DNA of 64,000 bases, taken from Notamacropus eugenii. Taxonomy: Eukaryota > Chordata > Mammalia > Diprotodontia > Macropodidae. The notes beneath the pieces were generated by a model, which saw only the letters and a program-made list of their open reading frames with translations, made no database searches and was not told the DNA's origin. Each line of letters starts with the position of its first letter. Position 1 is the first letter of the stretch. Position numbers and translations under genes: made by a program. Of this stretch, positions 29,421 to 41,747 are shown in pieces. The DNA lies in assembly GCF_028372415.1 (NCBI RefSeq), contig NC_092878.1, positions 379,501 through 443,500 on the forward strand, given 5' to 3'.

Positions 29421-31672
29421 AATTACACTAAGCCGTGCAAGCACATGTAACAGCAGTACAGTGGCACTTCGTTTCTCTAGTTGAACCCTCCTTATCTCCT
29501 GTGCTCAGTAGAACAGGGTATGGTGACTCAATTGGTTTTCAGAAATCATCAAGTTAAAGGGAACCTGACTCCCTGTGAATGGGTTTTTATGCCATCAGAT
29601 GCCCGAGGAAGCTGGTTCCAGGGAGGCAGAGGCCAATGAAGGCCCAGTGGCAGCTTTGTTGCCGTTTAGGGAAAATGAATTTGTTGCAGGAAAATGTGAA
29701 GCCTGATCCTATCGCATGTGTTATGGGAGAGCCTCTATTTTTATTTTAATTTAGACTTCTGGGTCTGTGTTTCAGAGGTTCCTTGGGTAGGTGATATTGT
29801 TCAGTCTAGGTGACCCCAATTACCTTTGCCTTCATTACTATTCTACTGCAGAAGGGAAATGCTGGGAATGGTCTGCACAGTCTGGTATAGTTGCTGTAAG
29901 GGAGGGGTGGCTTGTGTCTTGGATCTGCACTAGTAGCACTTAAAATATCTCAAAGAGCACACAGCAGGGGACACAGCAGAGGGAAAAGGTGTGGGGACAG
30001 TAGCCTCACTCAACACAATGTTGTAGCTAGATCATTTCAGACACAGCTCATGTGCTGCCTGAAAAGTCCATGGTGTCACATAGCATCGGTTGGAAACAAC
30101 TTAATGACTCTCTACCAACAAGCCCAGACAAGTGATTGGGTGTGACAAATAGAGGGAGCTATGACATGGCTTGATGGAGGATAACCAGGCCTGCTGGAAG
30201 AAGGAGGCCAAGTCCCCTAGATGTTGGTTGCCCACTTGACTCATCACCTATTTGCTTGCTGAGAGAGGATGAGTTCTGTTAGTGCACCAGAAAAAAGCCT
30301 TGGTTGCTATGCCCTAGTTCTAAGTTTTCTGCTGTATTTTTCATGGACTAGATGACTTCTAATGTTCCTTTTAATATTCTGGGTCACAATTTGGCCAGAA
30401 TTTTGCTGTGAGGTAACCAATTCCTTGACGAAAGAGTTTTAAGTATTTTGTTATCTACAACTAAATAAATACCTGTAATTTTTATGAGAAATGGGTTGAT
30501 AGTCTTTCCTCAGGTTTATAATCTAGGTTCTCATCATATTTGTGGGACAGAGTACAGTAATGAGGAGGTCAGAATCATAGATCTGATTCTACTGTAAACC
30601 AGTTTTACCCAGACTACATCTCTGGCTCTTAGTCATTTGATCTGTGAGCAAAGGGCAAGAATTTGTATTTAGATCAGTGAATCTATTCTCACTGTTGCAA
30701 AAATAATTCAAAGCTCATGATTTATTGATGATGAGTAAATAATGCCCCAGTTTGTAAACAAAGGATAGTATAACCCAATGGTAGACAGTTATTCTTTTCC
30801 AGATATCGCTAGTCCGCTGGTCCTCTCTGTACAAACATTACCAGGCATGAATAAAATGCTATACAGTGCCCTGCCAGGACTAGATGCAGGATCACTTATT
30901 GTTGATCTCTTATATAATACAATGAAGCTAAGTTTCATCATGTTTGTATTTTAGATAATTTATTATTAAATTTAACTTACCTAGAAGGATCAGGAAAAAA
31001 CAATTTCCAATCCATATTTTTATCTTCCTTTTGTATGTAATAACTGAATGGTGCAGATAGGAAGACACAGTATGAAGCCTGAATCACTCAGACTTTTCAT
31101 TTTGTTAATGTTTGGCCCTTGTTATCAATGTTGGAAGCACTGTAGTCTCTTAGTACATATATCTTAGATATGTCCTAAGATGTACTAGATATATATCTTA
31201 GGTTCTGCCAAAGGACTGAACGAATATAGCAGGTTAGATTGCCTTTGAGCTTTTAGTTAGTGAATGAAAAAGTATTAAGCTCACACTATGTGCCAACTGA
31301 AGTGTTAAAGGCAAATTTGGGGTTGGAAAAGTTAGAGGGATGGACTGAATGGGGCCACTAAAGGACTGATTAACACTTCCTTTCTAGCAGCAATGGGAGA
31401 ATTAATTTGAATATGATTCTAGCCATAGAAGGTGGGAAGGATGCTACAAGATTGTAGAAGGTGTGTTCTTCCTGGTAAGGCAATTCATTGGAATAACTGA
31501 AAGTTGGCTGGGGCCTACTTGAGAGAGTGCAATAGGTAGGGCCATGGAACTGGTGGGACAGTCACCAATTAAGACAATGAGGCCCCAGACCAGAAGTTGT
31601 AGAGATGAAAGGGTTAAAACCAGCAAAGAATGATCTCTGGTCTGTTGGCAAGGCACTGAGAATAAGTAGGCA
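29421..31672. other. Mostly unique intron
   Basis: Small remnants only: a MIR-type tail at 30340-30400 ('tggactagatgacttctaat') and an L2 end at 31258-31310 ('ctcacactatgtgccaactg'). An imperfect hairpin (TAGTACAT at 31151-31158 pairing with ATGTACTA at 31180-31187) lies in AT-rich sequence. No exon is recognised. Confidence 0.4.
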
Positions 31673-31835
31673 TTAAGGTGGTACAGTGGATAGAGTGCTG
31701 GACCTGAAGACAGACCTAACCTTGGATCTGTCCTCAGACACTTCCTAGCTCTGTGATCCTGGGAAAGTGACTTAACGTTTGCCAGCCTCAGCTTCTTCAT
31801 CTATAAAATGAGGATAATAATAGCACCTCCCTCTG
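31673..31835 (+). repeat. SINE (MIR/Ther-type with tRNA head), 5' part
   Basis: AGGTGGTACAGTGGATAGAG starts the tRNA-like head. 'tctgtgatcctgggaaagtg' and 'cttcatctataaaatgagga' follow. The sequence breaks off after the block corresponding to 'atagcacctacctc' and resumes at 32450. Confidence 0.8.
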
Positions 31836-31839
31836 TTAC

Positions 31840-32440
31840 ATTTGAAAATTCAGATAAAATGAGGTACAATGGTCCAAGAATGATCAATTTATTAGTTAGG
31901 CTAGCCATAACCAATAAATTGGGTCAGTGGCTTCTCCAAAAAGACCAAAAACTCTGAGTAAGGGCTGACAGGGTCTTTTAAACCTAGGTGTGTCTTTCTT
32001 CTGATTCCCTTGACAATACATCATTTGCAAAGGTAAAACAATCCTGATTGGTAGATATTTTAGAAGAGCTGGTTAATAGTCACCTCAGCTCCTTGCCTTT
32101 ACTTCCTTAGGTGATGGGAATAATCCTCAGGTGCTAGATAGCATTTGTAATCTGCTTCTACTTTGATTGAATCAATTTGAATTTAAGTGGATGTTGGGGG
32201 AGTTTACAAAGATGTATAACATCTGGGTGGAAATAACAATTAAAATTATAAGATTGAGACTCAAAGGACTGGAGGCTGCCTGAATAAAAGGTGAAGACAA
32301 AAGCTTGACCTTTAGGCAACTTTCTCTAGGATGTAAGTGAGGGGGGAAGTTAAAAGTGTAAGGATGTAGACATAGATGGCATAGGAGAATACAAATCTTT
32401 GACAGCTTAAATCTTAAAAATCAGTTTTCAATTTAATATT
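31840..32440. repeat. Insertion of about 600 bp splitting a SINE
   Basis: The bases between the two halves of the SINE are foreign to it. The minus strand carries AATAAATTG-type signals (near 31884-31920), which suggests an antisense LTR, but ends and target duplication could not be fixed and the family is unknown. Confidence 0.4.
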
Positions 32441-32449
32441 TTCTAGGAT

Positions 32450-32560
32450 TGTTGTGATAGCAAAATGATGTCATATTTACAAAGCGTATTGCAAACCTTT
32501 AAGTGCTATATAAATCTAGCTGCTGCTAGCGGTAATATTATTATTCTTGTTTTTATTATA
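32450..32560 (+). repeat. SINE (MIR/Ther-type), 3' part
   Basis: 'ggattgttgtgatagcaaaa', 'ttacaaagcgtattgcaaac' and 'aagtgctatataaatctagc' continue the SINE from 31835. Confidence 0.75.
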
Positions 32561-33899
32561 TGGGTGAGGATTAGTGAGTAACCTACTTTAATGACTCTCA
32601 CCTTCTCCTTGAAATAAGCTCCATGTTTTTAAACAAACAAAAAGGGGCAGTGATGCCAATTTTTGTGAATCTCTGAATATCACAGTTTCAGAAGAATTAA
32701 ATGGTGGAGCACCCAAAGGGCAATGGAAAAACTCATGGTGGCATGAGCAAATTGTAACATATTAAGAACAACCAGTTGTGGAGTGGAAAGGCAGTGCAAA
32801 AGATGTCTTCAGCAGATGTTCGGAAAAGGCAGCAGGCTGACGATGCTGTGACAACTCGTGTGCCTCATGGGTGTCCATGAAATGTCGGACCATCCAGCAG
32901 AAGGCCCCAAGCACGTTGAATGGGAATCCTTTGGAGGAGTTAGAGGAATATCAACACAGAGATTTCACAGATGAGAATGTATGGATGAATTTTTAATCTT
33001 CAGTGTTGGAAAGCGTATCCACCGAAATGTGGAAGTCATCACTCTGGGGCTATTGTTTTCAGGAAATGAAGATTGATGTGGGTAGTATTTGGTCATAATT
33101 GTTTTTTTAATCTAAAGAAATTTGGCCCATTCCCTGTTAACATGATGTAATCTGTGGAGATGAAGTTGTTAAATATGTATTTTGTATGTCAGCAGTTGTT
33201 GCCTCAGAAGACAATAAATCGATTTTGTGGAATACTACACGGATAGTAAAAAGAGTATTTGCTAGTCTTTTAATCTGTTGTTGTAACCAAATACTTTTAA
33301 ACTTTGACCTCATGCTTTTGTCTTAAGGCATAATTTTCTCGTTCCGTGGGCTTGTATCGTTTCTACCCTCTGTTTCCCAGTTCTGTTACTTAAGCCTTAA
33401 CTGGCTCAAGTGATAGGAATAAAAAAAATCCTTCCTGAATGGCTTTGGGCGACCTGTTGCTTAAACTGGGCCTTCACAGCAGTTCCTTACTAAGCCAGGA
33501 ATTTTGGCTGCTTAGCTCTATTATCCCACAATACAATTAACATAAGCACTAATTATTTTCCTCATTATATCACTTCAAGTCAGCCTGTAAGAATATGAAA
33601 ACTATCTCACATGATGAAGCTATCCTTTGTTTTTCATGTGGTCAGTATTTGCAGAACACTTTGAGATGTTTGGATGAAAAGTGCTCCAGAAGCATGAAAT
33701 ATTCTTGTTCTCACTATCATGAAAATGAATATTCTGACTCAACATGCTTTAGGAAGCCTAATCAAAGCATAGAGCCTAGTTTTTATTACCTGTCTTTCAG
33801 GTATGGTAGCACTAGCAAAGCTCCACAGGCTAAAGTTGGCTTATAATTAACTGGCTGTGACTAGGATCACCAACTGTAAACTACAGGAGAAAATTTAAT
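32561..33899. other. Unique intron, nothing assigned
   Basis: 32640-33240 is less AT-rich than its flanks and ends near an AATAAA (33210-33216), somewhat like a processed pseudogene. However, no frame resembles a protein I know and there is no poly-A tract. An 83-residue frame at 33595-33846 is also unrecognised. Confidence 0.35.
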
Positions 33900-34544
33900 A
33901 TATTATTCTATTTCCTTTGAAAAGTAATTCAACAGAAGACATCTTACCAAACTGCTTTTGTAAGGTAAACATGGTCCTAACCTAGGGAGAGAGAAAGCAG
34001 AGAAATTCTAAAATATTTAGTAAAATTCTAAAATAAGTTAATAAAGAATTAGCAGAGGTTACAGCAATATCCTTACAAGTACTAGGTTGGATTTATATCA
34101 GGAAAGTCGGGTGGGTTAAGAATATTAGGAAAATGGTAAACAAAATAGACTTATATAAAAATAAACTCATGACAGTAGACCCAAGTAGTATTTGGCAACA
34201 TGTAGCACTTATTTATGTTGAAAACATTAAAAAACTTAGGAAGAAATGGACATTTCATTAAAATAGGTGCCATAAATCTAGAACCAAGAGGCAGCTTTAT
34301 TTAAAATAGAGGAAACACTAGAAGAAGCCTTTCCAATAAGAGCAGAGGTAAAGCAAGGATGTTCATTGTCATTGATATTTTTATAGTTCCAAAAATGGAA
34401 GGGAATAAATATAGGGAAATCAGAAGTGAAGTTATCTCTTTGTAAATTATGTGATGGTTTACTTAGAGCAGGAGGCCTTAATCAAGAGGTCATGGATCAC
34501 TTTGGTAGTCTGATGAAACCTATGGACCCTTTCTCGGAGTATTT

Positions 34545-34800
34545 TTAAATATATAACAACAGCTAGCATTTATACAGCACGTTATAGTTTGCGAAGTGCT
34601 TTACACATTAACTGATTTGGTCCCCATAATAGCTCTGTAAGGTAGATGCTATTATTATACCTGCTTTCACAGAAGAGGAAATTGAGGCAGACAAAAGTTA
34701 AGTCACTTGTGCAGAGTCACACAACTAAGAAGTGTCTGAGGTAACTCGGTTCTTCCTACTTCTAAATCCCATGGTCTGTCTACTACACCACCTACCTGTC
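34545..34800 (-). repeat. MIR/Ther-type SINE inside L1
   Basis: Antisense copy: 'gcgaagtgctttacacatta', 'gaggaaattgaggcagacaa', 'gagtcacacaactaagaagt' and a tRNA-like end 'ctactacaccacctacctgt'. Confidence 0.75.
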
Positions 34801-34876
34801 TGCAGGTATGAAGTATGCATGAAATATACTAAATAGGATTGCAAAAAAACCCAGTTATATTGAAATACAGTTCTCA

Positions 34877-34879
<3 letters not shown>

Positions 34880-34911
<32 letters not shown>

Positions 34912-34913
34912 TG
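34880..34913. repeat. (AC)n microsatellite
   Basis: About 15 AC units within the L1 copy. Confidence 0.95.
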
Positions 34914-35712
34914 CAGGTTATATATTAAAAAAAATCATGGATGGCAAGGTAAGAACCCTGACAGGGAACTGTAGATATTCAATGAAAAAATCAAAACAAT
35001 AATTTGACAGTAAAAGTAGCATGATAAACACATAAATCATTAGCTTTTCTCAATATTACTTTTAAAAAGACATGAAGAGGCAAAAATGAAATTATTGTTT
35101 ATAGAATATATAAAATACTTGGAGTCAGCTTACCAAGAAATATCTAGGAATTATATGACTATAAATCCAAAATATTCTTTATAGAAATATAGGAAGAAAT
35201 TGATTAAAATAGTAGCTTCAGTAAAGAAACAAAATACCAGGTACATCTACAAAAATCATCATCTATTTCTATTGATAAAAGCATAAACTAGGAGGGGATA
35301 ATAGAGAAATCCCATTCAAGCCAGCTATAAAAAATAATGTTAGTCCTTACTAAGACATACCCATGGCCTAAGTCCTTCTTCCCTCCTCCCTGACCCTCAG
35401 TTATGCTTGTATTAGTTGTGACCAGGCAAAATGACTAGTAAGGAAATCAAAAACAGCGGGAAATGTCCCATATCGACAAAAATATTTATAGTGACAATTT
35501 TTGCAGTTATAAGAACGAAAGCGGGTGCCCATTTTTTAATTGGGGAATGGCTGAACCAAATTATACTACATTAATGTAATGAAATGTTATTGTATCTTAA
35601 AAAATGGTGAATGTCAAAAACTCGCAGAGACTTGAGAAGACTTATGAATTGATATAGAATGAATGAAGCAGAACCAAAAGAACAATTTACTCAGTGACCA
35701 AAATGATGCAAA

Positions 35713-36230
35713 GTCAAATCCACTACTATTTATTAAGTACCTGCCATTATGCCAAGTCATTCTACGCACTGGGGATATAAAGAAGGGCAAAAAACAGCAC
35801 CTGCTTTCAGGAGCTGTGTCACAGTCTAACGGGAGAGATAACATGCAGACAACTATGTACAAACAAGAAAAATAGGATAAATTGGGGATAGTTTCAGAAG
35901 GAAGGCGCTGAGATGAAGGAGGACTGCCAAAGGCTTCTTGTGTAAGGTGGGACTTTAGCTGAGAATGGAAGGAAGCTAGGAGGCAAAGTTGAGGAAGGAA
36001 AGCATTCAAATTATTGGGGTGGCAATGAAAATGTGGGAGATAGTACTGTGTCCAAGGAAGAGCAAGGAGGCCAGTGCTACTGGATCAAAGAGTATGTGTG
36101 GGAGAGGACCAGAAAGGTTATGAACCCTGACCAAAATAGTGATCAGTTGTGACTTCAGAGGAATGATGGTAAAACATGCCTCTCGGCAGGGAGATGGTGG
36201 ACTGTACGTGTGGAATGAGGCATACCTTCT
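35713..36230 (-). repeat. L2 3' end and 3' UTR
   Basis: Antisense L2: 'tactatttattaagtacctg', 'gcactggggatataaagaag', 'gcagacaactatgtacaaac' and 'gagcaaggaggccagtgcta'. Confidence 0.75.
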
Positions 36231-37885
36231 CAGACATGGCCAGTGTGATGATTCATTTACTGTATTTATTTGTGTGAAGAGAAGTTTCTTTTAGACTGAG
36301 AGGAATCGTTAGGGTTAGTAATGTAGAAGACAACATCGATAAAACAGCTAAAAAGAAGAAAAAATGAATGTAATAGAATCAGTTCTACCAGAAAGCTTGT
36401 TTTCAAAATGCAAATTTCTTCCAACACAACTGATATATAGAGGAACAATTGGAGCAGCATAGTTTGAATTTCAAATTTGCTTATGTACCATTTCCTCCTT
36501 GAGAAACAGCAAGAATGCAGAAAATTGTACTACTTCACAATAACTCACAAGTTACAGCTCCTCTAATGCCCACTTCTACAGGCAAACTTCTTTGTTAAGG
36601 TAAAGTGCCATCTTTATTGTATGTCTTTAGTACAGTAAGTACAGTAGTAAGAGGAAGGCTGGACCTCATCCATGAACTTCATCTTTTTCCCCACTCCCTA
36701 TTTTCAGTTGTCTCACCTTCCTACCTTGGGTAGCCATGGGTAGCTGTAAACTTTACCAGTCCAGGTTCAGTGGAAACCAGATCCTGGGTCAAGTAGCGTA
36801 AGGTCTCAGATGCAGTCACTGTTAATTATAGTATTTATGTATTTTTTAAAAAATACCACTTAATATATATTAAACTGTGCTACCATTTTTTAAGGTTTCT
36901 ATCTTTTTGTGCTACCGATGAAGTTTTTGAGTGTTGTTCCCTTAATTCCATTTGCCTCGTAACCGCCACGGTATTTTGTTTTTGCTTTTTTTTTGGTGTG
37001 TGCTGTTTTGTATAGTGCTGTGATTTCTGGTAGTGTATGTTAAGTTATAGTAGAAATTTCTTATTTGAAGTGGAAAGTACTGGAATTCTACTGTAATGTC
37101 CTTAGGGAACCATACTTTGAAATTACTTTACAATATAATCCATTTGGTACTTTAGAAATGAAATCCTTTGAGATGGCATTAAGATTAAAGTATCAGGAGG
37201 AGGGTAGCATACCCAAGAAGACCATTTTGAGGGGACCAGCAGAACAAGACCTTAACACATTGGGACTCCTGGTTTTCAGGTCTTCACATCTTGTATTTCC
37301 ATCATCTTTCAGGCAGCATGTATTATATAAAGTATTTCCTACTACCCTTTTGACCAAGAAGCATAGAATATTCTGTAATTGGACAATCATTTTTCTGAAT
37401 AGACCCAGAGTAAATTCTAAATGCTATTTTAGGATTGTTTTCCACATCTATATAATAATCATTTTCCATGTTGTATTCCTTTAGTCCATTTTATGTGCCT
37501 GAAAGGGCAGGGGACTATTATTTTGGTTTTATATCAAAAGTCTCTAGACCGATGTCTACCATTTAATGGGTGCTTCAGTGCCTTTTGGATTGGGGATAAA
37601 GGTTGCTCCTCCAAGATGTATCAACAAATGGGAAGGAAAGTGCTTTGAGGGAATCCTGTTATGTGGGTTCGCTACTGGAGCACCTTGTGAATTTCAATCA
37701 GAAGTTTTAAAATTTTTATTAATTATAACTTTCAATATTTTATTATTATTAGCATTCATTTTTTGCGAATTGTGTCACTTATACAATGCACAGTTGTTAT
37801 AATATTGTGAAACATTTTTAAGGTTGAAAATAATAAGAATGAGATAGGTAAGCAGTGAGATTGGAAAGGATTGAAAAAAGTTTTT
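36231..37885. other. Unique intron, nothing recognised
   Basis: AT-rich with no recognised repeat. A 139-residue open frame at 37065-37484 (+) shows no domain, no splice context and a codon pattern typical of chance in AT-rich DNA. Confidence 0.45.
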
Positions 37886-38095
37886 GAATATATGAGGGGC
37901 AGCTGGTATGATGGAAAGATTCCTGAATTTGTGGTCAGAGATCCTAGATTCAAATTTTGGCTTTGTCACTGACAACCCTGTGTGAGCTTGGACATTTAAC
38001 CTTTCTGGGCTTAGTTTTGTCATCCAGAAGATGAGATTAGACCATGTATTCTCTAAGGTAGTCTCTTCCAGTTCCAAATCTGTGATCCTATCACA
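37886..38095 (+). repeat. tRNA/MIR-type SINE
   Basis: GAGGGGCAGCTGGTATGATG (head), CTAGATTCAAATTTTGGC (B box), 'tttgtcatccagaagatgag' and 'ctcttccagttccaaatctg'. Full-length but diverged. Confidence 0.75.
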
Positions 38096-38149
38096 AATTT
38101 GTCCAGGCTTCAGCTGTTTTCTCACTAATAATGAGAAACAATCAAGTGA

Positions 38150-38735
38150 AAAACTCTTATTTGTAAAACTGTTATTGTGTTTTTGATTTGACTTTGATTT
38201 GTGTGAGGGAAGGCTATGCACGAGCACCAGCCTCACTTTCTCCTCCAGAGCCACCTGGATCCAGTGACCAGATATTCATCAGGATGACTGGAGATGGCCC
38301 AGGATGCAATGGGAGACCCTGGCCCTTTTAGGTTAAGGCCTTTTCAGTTACTCACTTAGAGTGAGGTAATGGCCATTCAGTGAATAAGAAGTATTCTTTA
38401 AGAAGTAGTCAAGGGATGGCCCCTTTAATTAGAAAAAGAAAAAAAAAAGAAGGAAAAAAAACCAGTGAAGCTGGGAGAGCAAGATCTTCAGAGTTGCTGT
38501 TCCAAAGAGAAACAGTTACCACTGACATTCACTTTAAGGCAGGAGGGTCCCAAAAACATCCATTAAGTGGAGCTTGGGAAGGGAACTATTGTGGTCCAAT
38601 CTATGAGCTTCAGAGTGAAGTAGGTTTAAGGAGGGAGAGAAGAAGTAAGGAAGGAAGGGAGGGAGGGAGGGAGGGAAGAAGGAAATCTAGTCAGTAAATC
38701 CCAAGTTAACTGAGAAGCTTCTGGCCACCAAAATT
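38150..38735 (-). repeat. Long SINE-tail repeat family, near full length
   Basis: Aligns along its length with 42885-43440 and 5254-5712. On the minus strand it reads 'gttaacttgggatttactga', 'accacaatagttcccttccc', 'taattaaaggggccatccct', 'taacctaaaagggccagggt' and the shared SINE body. It contains an A-rich tract (38432-38460) and a (GGGA)n patch (38640-38676). About 560-590 bp without recognisable coding. Confidence 0.75.
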
Positions 38736-39397
38736 TACCTTCCTTTGGACAGGAGAAGGAAAGGACTAGGGAGAGGATAGGTTCCCATTCAGGCAGTTCA
38801 GTTAACCCTAACCCTTTGTTTTCAAAGAGGTTCAGGTATTCATCAGGACCAGATACTCATATAGTAAAACTGTATGTTTTTATGACCCGACCAATAGTGT
38901 TTTTGTAAGGAAAGTCCTTTGGAAACTGAAGTATTATATAGATTTGATATGTTATTAATAAAAGTAATGATAATTGTTATTAAAATATAGGCTGATATTT
39001 TCTGACAGTTAATTCCATAAGCTGTAATTAAGCACTTTACTATGTGTTAGGTGTAAGCCCATCAGAGACAATTTTCCTAGTCATATGTAGAAAAGAACGC
39101 AATAAAGGAAGCTATAGTACAAATGACAAGAAATCTCTATTTGCTAATTGGATTAAAAAAGCCAGTATTATTTCAGTTATTTTACTAATAGGCCATAGGT
39201 TGTTAAACCATGTGAATTATTTAGAGATGACTGATACATAAAACAATGAATATCTTTTCAATGATTTTAAAAAAAGTTTTAAGAAATGAAAGCACATGCA
39301 AAAGAATCATTAAAATATGCACATCTATAACTAGTTAGAATTTTTTTTATTAATTCACCTGATGAGTTATGGGGATGGTACTACATAGTTTTAATTC

Positions 39398-39990
39398 TTT
39401 GATAATGTTGTTTGTCATTTGTACTTAAGGAGGACCAGTGACATAACAGTGTTGAGGTTAAGATGTATAGTCTGTTTGACTATGGTTGATTAATACATTA
39501 TGAGCTTGCAAGGCTCTACCACAGGTCAGGCACAAATACTCTATTTTAATATTTGGAGTGGAGATGTCTCTAGATTTGCCTTGCTTGGGTAGTCCTGTGC
39601 TAGTGAGTTTCATGTCTCACAATTGATACCAAAATTCATCAGAGATAGCTTGAAAGTGTCCTTCGTATGGGAACACTTACCTTGTGTGAGTATTCTGTAC
39701 AATAGTCTTTTAGGTAAAAGCATGTAGGCATTCAGGATATGTGGCCAGCCTATCTGAGTTATGCTTTCTGCAGTAGAGTGTGAATGCTTAGCAGTTGAAT
39801 TTGAGAGAGGATGTCAGTGTCTGGCACCTTATCCTACCTAGTTATGTTCAGAATAGGAGCAGTTCAGTTTTCTGGTATGATGCTGGCAGACTGTCTAGGT
39901 TTCACAGGCATACAACAATCAAGTCAGTGTTGCGTATCACACCAGACATCACGTCTTTGGGTGATATGTTAATTTTAAAGCCCTTAAGAA
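39398..39990 (-). repeat. LINE 3' end, diverged copy
   Basis: Aligns with the LINE at 3828-4372 ('gtagtcctgtgctagtgagt', 'ctggcaccttatcctaccta', 'ttgaatttgagagaggatgt') and extends about 110 bp further upstream in the element. The C-terminal frame is broken. The shared tail is less well kept. Confidence 0.65.
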
Positions 39991-40079
39991 GAATGAACAA
40001 CCATCAGAGGGTAAATGTGTGGAGAAATTATCATGTATTATTGAAGAATTTTTGGAACAAAAATAATTTGACATTAAAA

Positions 40080-41185
40080 AGCTAATTTTTGTTGGTACCT
40101 CAGGGGTATGCAGTGAATAAATAAAGGTTTTGACTATTTAAAAAAAATTTGAAGCATGCAATCTTTTTGCTTCACTGCATAATTCACCAAGAGTTACTAT
40201 GTGTACCAATACTTCCTGAGGAGATAGAAAAAGTAATGAGTTTTGTTTGGAAGATTATCAACAAAATAATGGTCAAAGCTCTAAGTCACTGGCAACTTTG
40301 CAAATTTCTTTGGGAAGTTTTCTCTTGCATAAAGTGAGTTCCCTTGCCAGAGGTGACATGCTGAAATAATTTTCTTCTAATCTTGAAGTCAAAGTGTTGC
40401 TGATAGAAGAATATTTTATGTAGAATTGACAAATTATCAATGGTTATAGAAATTCCTTTTCATGTTGAATACAACGTCTCACTTAAACTTGATATATTGG
40501 AAGCTACAAAGAAAGGAAAATTTTGCTTTTGGAAGCAGTGTTTTCCTTTGAACAAAACCCTTTTTGCTTTGAAAGAAATATTGAGAAAGGAATGCTGGTC
40601 CATTTTCAGACCTTAAGGTAATATTAACAATTAAATAACTGTGCAGTCACTTTCTGATTCCTTGTAATAGCATTTTGATACAAGGTGCATTTGTGGAAAA
40701 ATTTAGTTAAAAAGGGAGAAAAATATAACTTTAACATTTCTGATTAAATCCTTTGATGCAGACATTTAGGAATATGTGTATGTGTATGTTTACTAAAATG
40801 TAGCCCAATTTGAACTTGAGTTATAGTATTTAAAAGGAAAAGATTTGTGGAATTGAGCATTTTGAAACATTCACTTCATTTGAGAGTGTAGAAAGGAAGA
40901 AATGCATACTGCAAGGCAAATAATCTAAAATTTGCAGTCTAAGAAACAAGTCCAGAGGAGATGCTAGGAAGTATCTATCAGAAACCTATAGTCAATTAAA
41001 AATTATGCAACGATTTCCTAATTTTTGGCTCAATGTTAACTATGGTGAACAAATATTTTTTAATGAGGATTTTATAAAGACTGAGAAGCCAACTTACAGG
41101 TGAAAGTCTTAAATCACATTTGAAAGTCAGATTTAATGATTTCACTTAATTTGAGCATCTTGTAAAAAAAAAAAAGATGTGGACA
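40080..41185 (+). mobile_element. hAT DNA transposon fossil (transposase remnant)
   Basis: The open frame 40149-40337 encodes FLLHCIIHQELLC followed by EEIEKVMSFVWKIINKI. This is the HCIIHQEALC block of hAT transposases and of their domesticated relatives (GTF2IRD2, ZBED and FAM200-type proteins). Downstream, broken frames give VSSLARGDMLK (consensus VRWLSRGKVLK), SHLNLIYWKLQ (consensus SHLNELNLKLQG), FPNFWLNVNYGEQIFF (consensus MFGSTYVCEQTFS) and RSQLTGESLKSHL (consensus RSRLTDEHL). The order and spacing match a hAT C-terminal half. Several stops and frameshifts show it is dead. No terminal inverted repeats were located. Confidence 0.8.
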
Positions 41186-41747
41186 GAGATAGCATATATT
41201 TACCTATTAAGATTATTATTTAATGAAAATATAAGTCAAGGTATATTTCTTATTTAAGAAATCATGAATTATTTGATCTTTCTGTTGTATTAACTATTAT
41301 AAAAACATAAATCAATATTCAGGTTTATATAAATCCCCGGCATTAAATATATAAAAATTATGTAACTTCAGAAAGCCGTATCTTTAGAATGTTACAAAAA
41401 GCAATCCTAATCCTGTAAATCATTCACCTAGAAGCTTCTGACTTTTTAGCAGTGAGCTATAGCTAATGGGACCAGGACCTCTTATACCTGGCAGGCTATA
41501 TAAAACAAGGTAGGGGACAAAGCACCTTTAGCCTCAAATCAAATTTCAGTCCTGTGTTCTGGTCCTGTTCTTGGTGACTGCCTGACTTCTCTGAATCTTC
41601 TCTCTCTAGGTCTATAGTATCATCTACTCTTTCTTTCCATAGCTGCATTCCCTAGTCTTGACTTCATTGCCTGTCTGGTCCTGTGGTATTTACCAGATCT
41701 TTTTTGCTTAGCTGCAGTCATGATGGGCCAGTATTGCTCTAATGTTA
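41186..41747. other. Unique intron, nothing recognised
   Basis: AT-rich sequence, then a T/C-rich stretch at 41560-41640. No feature assigned. Confidence 0.4.

Larger units (their letters stand above)
33900..35712 (+). repeat. L1 (ORF2 RT region to 3' UTR), decayed
   Basis: 'aatattaggaaaatggtaaa', 'agcctttccaataagagcag' and 'gtaaagcaaggatgttcatt' match the ORF2 reverse-transcriptase core in sense. 35090-35340 matches the later ORF2 region and 35500-35700 the 3' UTR ('aattggggaatggctgaacc', 'aatgaagcagaaccaaaaga'). It is 5'-truncated, has internal losses and is interrupted by an antisense SINE. Confidence 0.75.

Noticed and set aside
32640-33240. Possible processed pseudogene (changed composition, AATAAA at its end)
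   Set aside because: No frame resembles a known protein, no poly-A tract and no target duplication were found.
37065-37484. 139-residue open frame on the + strand
   Set aside because: No domain, no homologue recognised, no splice or promoter context; length is compatible with chance in 64 kb on six frames.
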